Assembly: GCF_040110915.1 (NCBI RefSeq)
Contig: NZ_CP157793.1
Span: 3,843,001-3,907,000 of the forward strand
Origin: Stappia sp.
Lineage (GTDB): Bacteria > Pseudomonadota > Alphaproteobacteria > Rhizobiales > Stappiaceae
DNA length: 64,000 nucleotides
Reading direction: 5' to 3'
Shown here: positions 36,011 to 44,413 of the stretch, one piece after another
How positions within the stretch are numbered: the first letter of the stretch is position 1
Layout of the letters: each line of letters starts with the position of its first letter
The notes under the pieces: model-generated
The model's database searches: none
What the model saw: the letters and a program-made list of their open reading frames with translations, nothing else
Told to the model about the DNA's origin: nothing
Position numbers and translations under genes: made by a program

Positions 36011-36952
36011 TTAGCTCTTGGCCGCCTCGACGGCCGCCTTGAACTCCGGCAGGACCTCGAAGAGATCCGCGACCAGGCCATAGTCGGCGACCTGGAAGAT
36101 CGGCGCTTCCTCGTCCTTGTTGATCGCCACGATGACCTTGGAGTCCTTCATGCCGGCGAGGTGCTGGATCGCACCGGAGATGCCGCAGGCGACATAGAGG
36201 TCCGGCGCGACGACCTTGCCGGTCTGGCCGACCTGCCAGTCGTTCGGGGCATAGCCCGCGTCGACGGCGGCGCGCGAGGCACCGACGGCGGCGCCCAGCG
36301 CATCGGCCACCGGCAGCATCACCTCGTCGAACTTCTCCTTCGAGCCGAGCGCGCGGCCGCCGGAGACGATCACCTTGGCCGACGCCAGCTCCGGACGGTC
36401 CGACTTCGACAGCTCCTGGCCGACGAAGCTCGACAGATCGGACGTCGTGGCGGTCACGTCCTCGATCGCCGCCGACCCGGTCTCCCCGGCCGCGGCGAAG
36501 CTCGCGGTGCGCACCGTGATGACCTTCTTGGCATCGCCCGACTTCACGGTCTGGATGGCGTTGCCGGCGTAGATCGGACGCTCGAAGGTGTCGGCGTCTA
36601 TGACGGCGGTGATGTCGGACAGCTGCATCACGTCGAGCAGCGCCGCGACGCGCGGCAGGATGTTCTTGCCGTTTGCGGTGGCCGGCGCGACGATCGCGTC
36701 GTAGCCCTCGGCCAGCGACAGGATCAGTTCGGCCATCGGCTCGGCGAGCTGCTCGGCAAGCCCGTCGCCGTCGGCGACCAGCACCTTGGCGGCGCCGTCG
36801 ATCTTGGCGGCCTGTTCGGCGGCCGCGCGGCAATCCTTGCCGGCGACCAGCACGTGCACGTCACCGCCAAGGGCCACGGCCGCGGTCATCGCCTTGTGCG
36901 TCGCCTCGTTGAGCGCGGCATTGCTGTGCTCGGCAACAAGAAGGGTCGTCAT
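36011..36952 (-). CDS. etfA: Electron transfer flavoprotein alpha subunit
   Basis: FAD-binding subunit of ETF, which takes electrons from acyl-CoA dehydrogenases to ETF-ubiquinone oxidoreductase. The 313 residues have the N-terminal domain with [14 protein letters not shown], and the C-terminal FAD domain with [54 protein letters not shown] and [19 protein letters not shown], the usual ETF-alpha signature. ATG at 36950-36952 with GGGAGA. Second gene of etfB-etfA. Confidence 0.95.
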   Translation of the reverse strand: MTTLLVAEHSNAALNEATHKAMTAAVALGGDVHVLVAGKDCRAAAEQAAKIDGAAKVLVADGDGLAEQLAEPMAELILSLAEGYDAIVAPATANGKNILPRVAALLDVMQLSDITAVIDADTFERPIYAGNAIQTVKSGDAKKVITVRTASFAAAGETGSAAIEDVTATTSDLSSFVGQELSKSDRPELASAKVIVSGGRALGSKEKFDEVMLPVADALGAAVGASRAAVDAGYAPNDWQVGQTGKVVAPDLYVACGISGAIQHLAGMKDSKVIVAINKDEEAPIFQVADYGLVADLFEVLPEFKAAVEAAKS

Positions 36953-36980
36953 ATGTGTGTCTCCCTGTCTTCCCAAGCGC

Positions 36981-37730
36981 TCAGAGAACGCCGGCTTCGG
37001 TCTTGAGCTTCTCGACGAGCTCGGCCACGCTGGCGACCTTCACGCCGGCCTCGCGTGCCGGCGGCTCGACGGTCTTGAGAACCTCCAGGCGCGGCGCGAT
37101 GTCGACCCCGAAGTCCTCCGGCGTCTTTTCCGCGATCGGCTTCTTCTTCGCCTTCATGATGTTGGGCAGCGAGGCATAGCGCGGCTCGTTGAGGCGCAGG
37201 TCGGTGGTGACCACCGCCGGCATCTTGAGCTTCACGGTCTGCAGGCCGCCGTCGATCTCGCGGGTCACGTCCACGGTGCCCTCGCCGAGGTCGACGTTGG
37301 AAGCGAAGGTGCCCTGCGCCCAGCCCAGAAGGGCGGCGAGCATCTGGCCCGTCTGGTTGCAGTCGTCGTCGATCGCCTGCTTGCCGAGAATGACCAGCCC
37401 CGGCGCCTCTTCCTCGACGATCGCCTTGAGGATCTTGGCGACGGCGAGCGGCTCGGTCGTCTGGTCGGTCTTGACGAGAATGCCGCGGTCGGCGCCCATG
37501 GCCAGCCCCGTGCGCAGCGTTTCCTGCGCCTGCTGCGGGCCGATGGAGACGACGACGATCTCGTCCGCCTTGCCGGCCTCGCGCAACCGGATCGCCTCTT
37601 CAACGGCAATCTCGTCGAACGGGTTCATCGACATCTTCACATTCGCCAGGTCGACGCCCGATCCGTCTGCCTTGACGCGTACCTTGACGTTGTAGTCGAT
37701 CACCCGCTTGACGGGGACTAGGATCTTCAT
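36981..37730 (-). CDS. etfB: Electron transfer flavoprotein beta subunit
   Basis: AMP-binding subunit of ETF, 249 residues. [19 protein letters not shown] begins the family. [59 protein letters not shown] and [12 protein letters not shown] follow, including the ETF-beta signature around the DDDCNQTG loop. GGGAGG occurs about 11 bases before the ATG. In operon with etfA, 28 bp apart. Confidence 0.95.
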   Translation of the reverse strand: MKILVPVKRVIDYNVKVRVKADGSGVDLANVKMSMNPFDEIAVEEAIRLREAGKADEIVVVSIGPQQAQETLRTGLAMGADRGILVKTDQTTEPLAVAKILKAIVEEEAPGLVILGKQAIDDDCNQTGQMLAALLGWAQGTFASNVDLGEGTVDVTREIDGGLQTVKLKMPAVVTTDLRLNEPRYASLPNIMKAKKKPIAEKTPEDFGVDIAPRLEVLKTVEPPAREAGVKVASVAELVEKLKTEAGVL

Positions 37731-37960
37731 GGGTTGTTCAACCTCCCGCTGGCGCGGCCGCCGGTCGAGACGGGCGCGCATGGGCCGCATCCGGTTACCG
37801 TTACGACACCCGATATCGGCAGAAATCCGCCGCTTCCGGGTATCGGGCGGCGACCGTACTGGGGCGCTTTGCCGGTGTCAACGGCGGCCGGGATGCATCA
37901 CGGGCGCGAATACAACGACAGCTTCGCCAGCACTCCAAGGACCGCGATCTCATGCCCTGA

Positions 37961-38653
37961 TCACAGGCCGCGATCGAACAGCGGCACGCCGCGCCGGCGC
38001 ATCACGATCACCAGCACCGCCCCGACGGCCGCCCCCGCCACATGGGCCCACCAGGCGACCTGCTCGTCGCCGGCGCCGAATGCCATCACCAGTTGAAAGA
38101 CGATCCAGGCGGCGAGCACCCAGGCGGCCGGAAGCCGCAGCGGCAGGCGCCCGAATGCCAGCACCCACACGTTGACCCGGGGATGCAGCACGAGATAGGC
38201 CCCGATCACGCCCGCGACCGCGCCCGACGCGCCGATCAGCGGCGCGATCGACTGCGGGTCGAGCAGCGCGTGCGCGAGGCCCGACAGCGCGGCGCACAGG
38301 AGATAGAAGACGAGAAAGCGCAGATGCCCGAGCGCGTCTTCCACATTGTCGCCGAACACCCACAGGAACAGCATGTTGCCGCCCAGATGCAGCCAGTCGC
38401 CATGCAGGAACGCATAGGTGACGATGGACGCGCCTTCCGGCACGATGGCAAGCTCGGGCGCCAGATCGCGATAGTCGAAGAACACCGCCGGCACGAGGCC
38501 GAAGGACAGGCTCGAGGCCTGCAGCGCGGGCGCCGACAGGCCGCCGCCCTGCACGACCACGAAGACCGCGACGTTCAGCAGGATCAGCCCCCAGGTGACA
38601 TATTGTCGCCGGACATGGGCGAGCGGATTGTGATCGTGCAGCGGAATGAACAT
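37961..38653 (-). CDS. Rhomboid-family intramembrane serine protease
   Basis: Predicted membrane protease, 230 residues with about six or seven membrane helices. Features are HLGGNMLFLWVFGDNVEDALG (loop 1 and helix 2 with the conserved His/Asn), GASGAVAGVIGAYLVL with the catalytic Ser, and WWAHVAGAAVGAVLV with the catalytic His. The ATG at 38651-38653 starts MFIPLHDHNPL, the family start. Upstream sequence is highly Arg-rich and unlikely coding. It lies between etfB and the adenosyltransferase gene, a recurring order in Rhizobiales. Confidence 0.9.
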   Translation of the reverse strand: MFIPLHDHNPLAHVRRQYVTWGLILLNVAVFVVVQGGGLSAPALQASSLSFGLVPAVFFDYRDLAPELAIVPEGASIVTYAFLHGDWLHLGGNMLFLWVFGDNVEDALGHLRFLVFYLLCAALSGLAHALLDPQSIAPLIGASGAVAGVIGAYLVLHPRVNVWVLAFGRLPLRLPAAWVLAAWIVFQLVMAFGAGDEQVAWWAHVAGAAVGAVLVIVMRRRGVPLFDRGL

Positions 38654-38801
38654 CGACGGCCCCCTTATCGCGGGCGATCTCCCGCGCCCATTCCGCACCC
38701 GGGCCCGCACACGGCCCCGCAACCGTCCCCGCATCCGGACGCGCCGCGACGGGGACACGGGCCCTGCCGCGCCGGCGCGATCCCGCGCGGACGGAAAAAG
38801 C

Positions 38802-39377
38802 TTACCGGTTCTTGCCCGGCACCCAAAGCACGTCCTGCGCGCCCTTGTCGTTCACCCAGCGCGCCGCGACGAAGAAGAAGTCCGACAGGCGGTTCACATA
38901 GACGATGGAGGAGGGATTGACCGTCTCCTCGGCGGCGAGCGCCGTCATCACCCGTTCCGCGCGCCGCGAGACCGTGCGCGCCAGATGCAGATGCGCCGCC
39001 GCCGGCGAGCCGCCCGGCAGTACGAAGGAGCGCAAGGGCTCGAGATCCGCGTTCAACCGGTCGATTTCCGCCTCGATGGCCGAAACCTGGCTTTCCGTGA
39101 TGCGCAGCGGCGGATAGGCCGGCGGTTCCTCCGTCTCCGGAGTCGCCAGATCCGCGCCGAGATCGAACAGGTCGTTCTGGATGCGCCCGAGCACGGCGTC
39201 GAGCTCCGGATGGGCGCTCGCCGTCACCAGGCGCGCCTGGCCGACCACCGCGTTGGTCTCGTCGACGGTGCCATAGGCCTCGATCCTCAGATCGTGCTTC
39301 GGCCGCCGCTCGCCGGAGGCCAGCGCCGTGGTGCCGGCATCGCCGGTCTTGGTGTAGATCTTGTTCAGAACAACCAT
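38802..39377 (-). CDS. PduO-type cob(I)alamin adenosyltransferase
   Basis: Transfers the adenosyl group of ATP to cob(I)alamin, forming coenzyme B12. The 191 residues begin MVVLNKIYTKTGDAGTT (ATP-binding N-terminal motif), then EAYGTVDETNA, QNDLFDLGADLATP, and SRRAERVMTAL with the catalytic Arg region, ending FVAARW. This is the PduO/MMAB trimer family. It supplies the cofactor needed by the mutase Ecm encoded 36 kb away. Second gene after the twin-TM protein, 25 bp apart. Confidence 0.93.
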   Translation of the reverse strand: MVVLNKIYTKTGDAGTTALASGERRPKHDLRIEAYGTVDETNAVVGQARLVTASAHPELDAVLGRIQNDLFDLGADLATPETEEPPAYPPLRITESQVSAIEAEIDRLNADLEPLRSFVLPGGSPAAAHLHLARTVSRRAERVMTALAAEETVNPSSIVYVNRLSDFFFVAARWVNDKGAQDVLWVPGKNR

Positions 39378-39402
39378 GTTCGCTCCCGTGTCGAAATGCC
39401 CG

Positions 39403-39600
39403 TCAGGGCGTGGCGCTACTCAGATAGAGCACGGCCATGACGATGACGATGGCCAGGAACTGCAAGCCGACACGCCAGCGCATCAGCGATTGCGAGCGCG
39501 ACGACGAGCCGCCGCGCATCATGTTCCAAAGCCCCAGAAGAAGCACGACCGCGACCGCGCCCACCGCGACCGGAATGGCCATACGCAAGAGTTCAGCCAT
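39403..39600 (-). CDS. Twin-transmembrane HIG1-like small protein
   Basis: A 65-residue membrane protein with two helices (about 8-28 and 44-62) joined by a basic loop MMRGGSSSRSQSLMRWRVGLQ, matching the HIG1/twin-transmembrane small protein type. HIG1 relatives are linked to cytochrome oxidase supercomplexes in mitochondria; the bacterial role is unproven. GGGAG lies eight bases before the ATG. Confidence 0.82.
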   Translation of the reverse strand: MAELLRMAIPVAVGAVAVVLLLGLWNMMRGGSSSRSQSLMRWRVGLQFLAIVIVMAVLYLSSATP

Positions 39601-39745
39601 TCTCAGGCTCCCTGTCAGACCGGCGCGCCCGTCCGCGCGCCCCGGCAGTTTTCATTCGCGCCACGCGCCAGGCGCGTCGGCATGTCTGTTCCGCGCTTGC
39701 GCGCGGCGCGCGTCAGCAGCTTTGGCGCGGTGCGCATCAGCGCCT

Positions 39746-40618
39746 CTATTCTTCGCTGCGCGCCGCGCGCGTCAGCACCCGGTCGAGCCCGCGGCTCGTG
39801 AGCAACCGCTTGGCGACCGCCATCGCCGTGGTCGGAACCGTGACCCGGTAGCGAACCCGCGGGCGCGGGCTTTCCACCGCATGCACCAGATGCTTGACCA
39901 CGGCGCGCGACGACAGCTTGAACAGGGACGGCTCGCCGGCCTTCATGCGCGCCAGCCGCTTTTCATACGCCGCGCGATGCGGCGACGCGGCCATCCCCTC
40001 CGCCCCGATGACGCGATCGAAATTCGCCATGGCGTTTTTCGTAAAGCGCGTCGCGATCGGCCCCGGCTCGATCAGCGAGACATGGATGCCCGTTCCGGCG
40101 AGTTCCAGCCGCAGCGTGTCGCTGTAGCCTTCCAGCGCATATTTCGAGGCGTTGTAGGCGCCGCGATAGGGCATGCCGATGAAGCCGAGGATGGAGGAAC
40201 ATTGGACGATGCGCCCCGCCCCTTGCGCCCGCATCGCCGGAATAACCGCGCGCGTCAGCGTGTGCCAGCCGATGAAATTCGCCTCGAAGAGCCCGCGCAG
40301 CGCGTCGCTCGGCATGTCTTCCAACGCACCGGGGATCGCATAGGCGCCATTGTTGAACAGCGCGTCGAGACGCCCGTGCGTGCGCTCCAGCACATGCTCC
40401 GCCGCCGCCAGCACGCCCGCCTCGTCCTCATAGTCGAGACGCAGGCTCTCGAAGCCCTTGTCGCGCAGGCGCGCGACGTCGGCTTCCTTGCGCGCGGTGG
40501 CGAACACCCGCCAGTCGCGGCCGCGCAGAATATGCGCGGCCCGCTCGCCGATGCCCGACGAGCATCCGGTGATCAGGATGATGCGCTGCGGCTCGTCCGC
40601 TGCCGTCGTGCCGGGCAT
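39746..40618 (-). CDS. Short-chain dehydrogenase/reductase
   Basis: Classical SDR with NAD(P)-binding TGCSSGIG at the N-terminus, NNGAYA, catalytic Ser in QCSSILG, YNASK (Tyr-x-x-x-Lys) and EPGPIATRF. The ~290 residues extend past the usual 250 with a basic C-terminus as in retinol-dehydrogenase-like SDRs. The ATG at 40616-40618 is preferred over one at 40639 by its purine-rich upstream sequence. The substrate is unknown. Confidence 0.86.
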   Translation of the reverse strand: MPGTTAADEPQRIILITGCSSGIGERAAHILRGRDWRVFATARKEADVARLRDKGFESLRLDYEDEAGVLAAAEHVLERTHGRLDALFNNGAYAIPGALEDMPSDALRGLFEANFIGWHTLTRAVIPAMRAQGAGRIVQCSSILGFIGMPYRGAYNASKYALEGYSDTLRLELAGTGIHVSLIEPGPIATRFTKNAMANFDRVIGAEGMAASPHRAAYEKRLARMKAGEPSLFKLSSRAVVKHLVHAVESPRPRVRYRVTVPTTAMAVAKRLLTSRGLDRVLTRAARSEE

Positions 40619-40677
40619 GACCTGGCTCGTCCCTCCCATGGCGCCGACGACGCGGCGTGCTGCAAACGGCCCGGCTG

Positions 40678-41913
40678 TCAGATCGCCTCACCGGTCAGCA
40701 GGCGCGGCGGCGCGCCCTCCAGCCCGGCCGCCTGACGGATGAAGAACCGTTTCAGGGAAGGAAGCCGATCGACCATTCCGAGCCCGACGTCCCGGACCGC
40801 CCGAACCACATCCATATCGTTGGAAAACAGTCGGTTCAAGACGTCGCTCGTCACGCCCATGCGGAAGGTGTCGAACCGCCGCCAGCGCTCGTAGCGCTCC
40901 AGCACGTCGAGCGTGCCGATGTCCTGTCCCAGACGCCGCGCCTCCACGACCACCTCGGCCAGCGCCGCCACGTCCTTGAAGCCGAGATTGAGACCCTGCC
41001 CGGCGATCGGGTGAATGCCATGCGCCGCATCGCCGGCCAGCGCGATGCGCGGCTTCACGAAGCCGCGCGCCAGCGTCAGCCCCAGGGGATAGGCGTTGCG
41101 CGGCCCGTCGAGGTCGATCTTGCCCAGGTGATGCCCGAAGCGGCGTTCCAGCTCGAGTTCGAAGGTGAAATCATCGCCCTTCACAAGCCGCTCGGCGTCC
41201 GTGCGGCGCTCCGACCAGACCAGCGACGAGCGGTTTCCGGTCAGCGGCAGGATCGCGAAGGGACCGGAGGGGAGGAAATGCTCCTCCGCCCGTCCGTTGT
41301 GCGGGCGCTCGTGCCGCACGGTGGTGACGATGCCCGACTGGTCGTAATCCCAGCGCACCGTCTGGATGCCGGCCAGGTCGCGCAGCCTGGAGCGCACCCC
41401 GTCGGCGGCGACCAGCAGCTTCGCCCGCCGCGTGCCGCCCGAGCCCAGACGGACCTCCACGCCGGAGGCGGTCGCGGTGAAGTCGCCGACGCTGTCGGGC
41501 GCGATCAGCTCCACGCCCAACGCCGCGGCCCGGTCGGCCAGCGCGGCGACCATCTTGCCGTTGGGCACCATATGCGCGAAGGGCTCGCCCGGCTCGACCT
41601 CGCCGTCGAAGGTCAGGAACACGGGGCGCACGGCGTCGCGCAGCCTGGAGTCCGTGACGATCATCTCGGTCATCGGCTGGGCATGCGGGGCGATCTCGTC
41701 CCACACGCCGAGCCGGTCGAGCATGCGGCTCGCCGCCGCCGCGATGGCCGAAGCCCGCGGATCCTTTTCCATCTCGCTGCGCGGCCGAAGATCCACCACG
41801 GCGACGCGCATCGCCGGGTCCGCCTGCTTCAGCGCGAGCCCAAGCGACAGGCCGACATAGCCGCCACCGCCGATCAGCACGTCGAGCGCCGGTTCCGATT
41901 GGGTCGTGGTCAT
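40678..41913 (-). CDS. ubiH: UbiH/COQ6-family FAD monooxygenase
   Basis: Aromatic-ring hydroxylase of ubiquinone synthesis. The 411 residues have the FAD motif DVLIGGGGYVGLSLGLAL (about 11-28), a second motif GVRSRLRDLAGI, and the UbiH signature GDAAHGIHPIAGQGLNLGFKD (near 296-316). The paralogue type (UbiH, UbiF, UbiI or UbiL) is not clear, so the ring position is uncertain. The ATG at 41911-41913 has AAGGACG upstream. Divergent from tesB. Confidence 0.85.
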   Translation of the reverse strand: MTTTQSEPALDVLIGGGGYVGLSLGLALKQADPAMRVAVVDLRPRSEMEKDPRASAIAAAASRMLDRLGVWDEIAPHAQPMTEMIVTDSRLRDAVRPVFLTFDGEVEPGEPFAHMVPNGKMVAALADRAAALGVELIAPDSVGDFTATASGVEVRLGSGGTRRAKLLVAADGVRSRLRDLAGIQTVRWDYDQSGIVTTVRHERPHNGRAEEHFLPSGPFAILPLTGNRSSLVWSERRTDAERLVKGDDFTFELELERRFGHHLGKIDLDGPRNAYPLGLTLARGFVKPRIALAGDAAHGIHPIAGQGLNLGFKDVAALAEVVVEARRLGQDIGTLDVLERYERWRRFDTFRMGVTSDVLNRLFSNDMDVVRAVRDVGLGMVDRLPSLKRFFIRQAAGLEGAPPRLLTGEAI

Positions 41914-42102
41914 CTCATCGTCCTTTCTCTCCGCACAGCTCCGCACCGAAAGCTGTCTTCGGTTCGGTCTACGCCGCGGGACCGCCCGACGGATGCCCCC
42001 CGATGGGTGCCCTTGGGACAGTCTTGACATTCGCTTCCGGCAAATCACACCGTCCCGGACACATTGTCCCACCCTTGAGGTTCTGGAAAAAGGTCCTGCC
42101 CG

Positions 42103-43005
42103 ATGCGCGCTGCCGTCGATGCTCTTCTCTCGATACTCGATTTGGAAGTTCTGGAACACAATCTCTTCCGCGGCATGAGCCCGCAGGTCGGCTGGCAGCG
42201 CGTGTTCGGCGGACAGGTCATCGGCCAGGCACTCGTCGCCGCCTCGCGCACCGTGCCGGAAGATCGTGCCGTCCATTCGCTGCACGCCTATTTCCTGCGC
42301 CCCGGCGACCCCTCCGTCCCCATCGTCTACGAGGTCGACCGCATCCGCGACGGCGGCAGCTTCACCACCCGCCGCGTGGTGGCGATCCAGCACGGACAGG
42401 CGATCTACTCCATGTCCGCATCCTTCCAGACGCGGGAAGACGGGCTCGATCACCAGATCGACATGCCCGAGGTGCCGGGGCCGGACGATCTGCCGAGCGA
42501 GGCGGAGCTGAAGGAGAAATTCCTGGCGCATGCGCCCGAGCCGGTCCGCCGCTACTGGGAACGCGACCGGCCGATCGAGCTGCGGCCCGTCGATCTCACC
42601 CACTATTTCAGCCGCAAGAAGCTGACGCCGGCCCAGAACGTGTGGGTGCGCGCCAGCGCCTCGCTGCCGGACGACCCGCGCCTGCATGCCTGCGTGCTCG
42701 CCTATGCCTCCGACATGACGCTGCTCGACACCGCGCTCTTCGCCCATGGCACCAGCGTCTTCGATCCCAATCTGCAGGTCGCGAGCCTCGACCACGCCAT
42801 GTGGTTTCACCGTCCCTTCCGCGCCGACGAGTGGCTGCTCTACTCGGAGGACAGCCCGGCGGCCTCGGGCGGACGCGGGTTTACGCGCGGCAGCCTCTAC
42901 GATCGCGACGGCCGGCTCGTCGCCTCCGTCGTTCAGGAAGGCCTGATCCGCCTGCGCGACGCCCGCAAGACGGACAACCGGAAGACGGACGACCGGAAGA
43001 CCTAA
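42103..43005 (+). CDS. tesB: Acyl-CoA thioesterase II
   Basis: Double-hotdog thioesterase hydrolysing medium- and long-chain acyl-CoAs. The 300 residues contain FGGQVIGQALVAASRTV, HSLHAYFLRPGDPSVPIVYEV, RDGGSFTTRRVVAIQHG, ASFQ, HAMWFHRPFRADEWLLYSEDSP and GLIRLR. The catalytic Asp/Gln/Thr cluster is expected in SLDHAMWFH and QHG regions. The C-terminus holds a short repeat KTDNRKTDDRKT. TTGACA at 42024-42029 is a possible -35 but no good -10 follows. Its stop overlaps that of the convergent COG0523 gene by 4 bp. Confidence 0.92.
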   Translation: MRAAVDALLSILDLEVLEHNLFRGMSPQVGWQRVFGGQVIGQALVAASRTVPEDRAVHSLHAYFLRPGDPSVPIVYEVDRIRDGGSFTTRRVVAIQHGQAIYSMSASFQTREDGLDHQIDMPEVPGPDDLPSEAELKEKFLAHAPEPVRRYWERDRPIELRPVDLTHYFSRKKLTPAQNVWVRASASLPDDPRLHACVLAYASDMTLLDTALFAHGTSVFDPNLQVASLDHAMWFHRPFRADEWLLYSEDSPAASGGRGFTRGSLYDRDGRLVASVVQEGLIRLRDARKTDNRKTDDRKT

Positions 43006-44285
43006 GCGCCGCCGCGCCCGCCTCGGTCGAAGCGGCCGGAAAACCCGGTGATCGCCAGCGGATTGTCGGTCAGCGCCTGGGCGTCGGGCGTGTCGCTCGC
43101 CACGCCGCCGACGAAGGCGTCGAACAGGCGCTTGACGAAGCCTTCCGGTAGGTCCTTGGTGATGAAGACGAGGCGGGTGCGCCGGTCGGCATCCGGCCAG
43201 GCGGGCAGCTTGGCCGGCGGATGAAAGACATGCTGCACCCCGTGCAGCACCACCGGGTGATCGGGATCCTCGCTCGTCTGCACGATCCCCTTCACGCGCA
43301 GCAGCTTCGGCCCATGCGCCGAGCGCAGCAGGTCGAGGAACATCTCCAGACCCGCCGTCGGGATCGGCCGTTCGCTGGTCAGCGAAAAGGCGCGAATGTC
43401 GTCGCCGTGCCGGTTCACGTCATGACGATGATCGTGCCCGTGATCATGATGGTGGTGAGCGTGGTCATGCCCCGCGTGCGCGTGGCCGCCTTCATAGGCC
43501 TCGGCGTTGAGCCAGCGCGCCACGTCGGCCGTCTTGGTTGCCGGATCGTAGAGCCCGGTCCCGATCAGGCCGGCGGCCCGTGCCTCGCCCTCCGCCGCCA
43601 GCAGCACCGGCGCGGCCGGATTGAGCTCGGCGATGCGCCGGCGCAGGTCGCTGGCCGGGTGGCGCGCCGGCGCGCCCTCGGGCAGGTCGGTCTTGGTGAT
43701 GACGATCCGGTCGGCGACCGCGACCTGCTTGACCGCCTCCTCCTGCGCGTCCAGCGTCGCCAGCCCGTTGACCGCATCGACCAGCGTGACCACGCCGTCG
43801 AGCTGGTAGCGCTGCACCAGATAGGGATGCTGCATCACCGTGTGCAGCACGGGCGCCGGATCGGCGAGCCCCGTCGTTTCGATGATCACCCGCGACAGGC
43901 GCTCCGTGCGACCGTTGTCGACCCGCCGCAGGAGGTCTTCCAGCGTGCTCACCAGATCGCCCCGGATGGTGCAGCACAGGCAGCCCGACGACAGCTCGAT
44001 GATGCCTTCCTCGCCGCCTTCGACGAACAGGTGATCGAGACCGACCTCGCCGAACTCGTTGATGATCACCGCCGCGTCGGACAGCGCCGGATCGTTCAGC
44101 AGACGGTTCAGCAGCGTCGTCTTGCCGGCGCCGAGAAACCCGGTCAGCACGGTGAGCGGGATCGGCGGCTTCGGGGCGCGGCGCCGGACGGGCGTTTCGG
44201 GCAGGCTCTCGGAGGCCCCGGAAGCGGGGATGGATGAGTCGGCGGCGGTGGCGCGCGACGGCGCGGAGGCATCGGCGGAGGTCAC
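43002..44285 (-). CDS. COG0523 GTPase (CobW/ZigA-like metallochaperone)
   Basis: Metal-trafficking GTPase, 427 residues. The G domain carries LTGFLGAGKTTLLNRLL (about 45-61), the metal-binding GCLCC in LSSGCLCCTIRGDL, ETTGLADP, ITKTDL and a His-rich stretch (about 265-287). The CobW C-terminal domain follows with LLRVKGIVQT and the end of FSGRFD. The GTG start (44283-44285) has AAGGACG six bases upstream. A 45-residue Ser/Pro-rich extension precedes the G domain. Zinc or another metal is likely; a nickel role near urease is speculative. Confidence 0.85.
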   Translation of the reverse strand: MTSADASAPSRATAADSSIPASGASESLPETPVRRRAPKPPIPLTVLTGFLGAGKTTLLNRLLNDPALSDAAVIINEFGEVGLDHLFVEGGEEGIIELSSGCLCCTIRGDLVSTLEDLLRRVDNGRTERLSRVIIETTGLADPAPVLHTVMQHPYLVQRYQLDGVVTLVDAVNGLATLDAQEEAVKQVAVADRIVITKTDLPEGAPARHPASDLRRRIAELNPAAPVLLAAEGEARAAGLIGTGLYDPATKTADVARWLNAEAYEGGHAHAGHDHAHHHHDHGHDHRHDVNRHGDDIRAFSLTSERPIPTAGLEMFLDLLRSAHGPKLLRVKGIVQTSEDPDHPVVLHGVQHVFHPPAKLPAWPDADRRTRLVFITKDLPEGFVKRLFDAFVGGVASDTPDAQALTDNPLAITGFSGRFDRGGRGGA

Positions 44286-44413
44286 GGGCGTCCTTCTTTC
44301 GGCGTGATCTGGCGGTGTCGTCTTGTTCTGCGGAGCGGCCGGTGAGCGTCTTGCGTCGGACGGGCGCGGATCGCGCGCCGCCTCACAGGTCCGCCGGCTC
44401 CCGGTCCGGGGTT

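Noticed and set aside
27018..36014. Long rightward frames opposite the TIGR02302, lysA and acyl-CoA synthetase/HBD genes
   Set aside because: Shadows of the minus-strand genes, with residue composition typical of noise.
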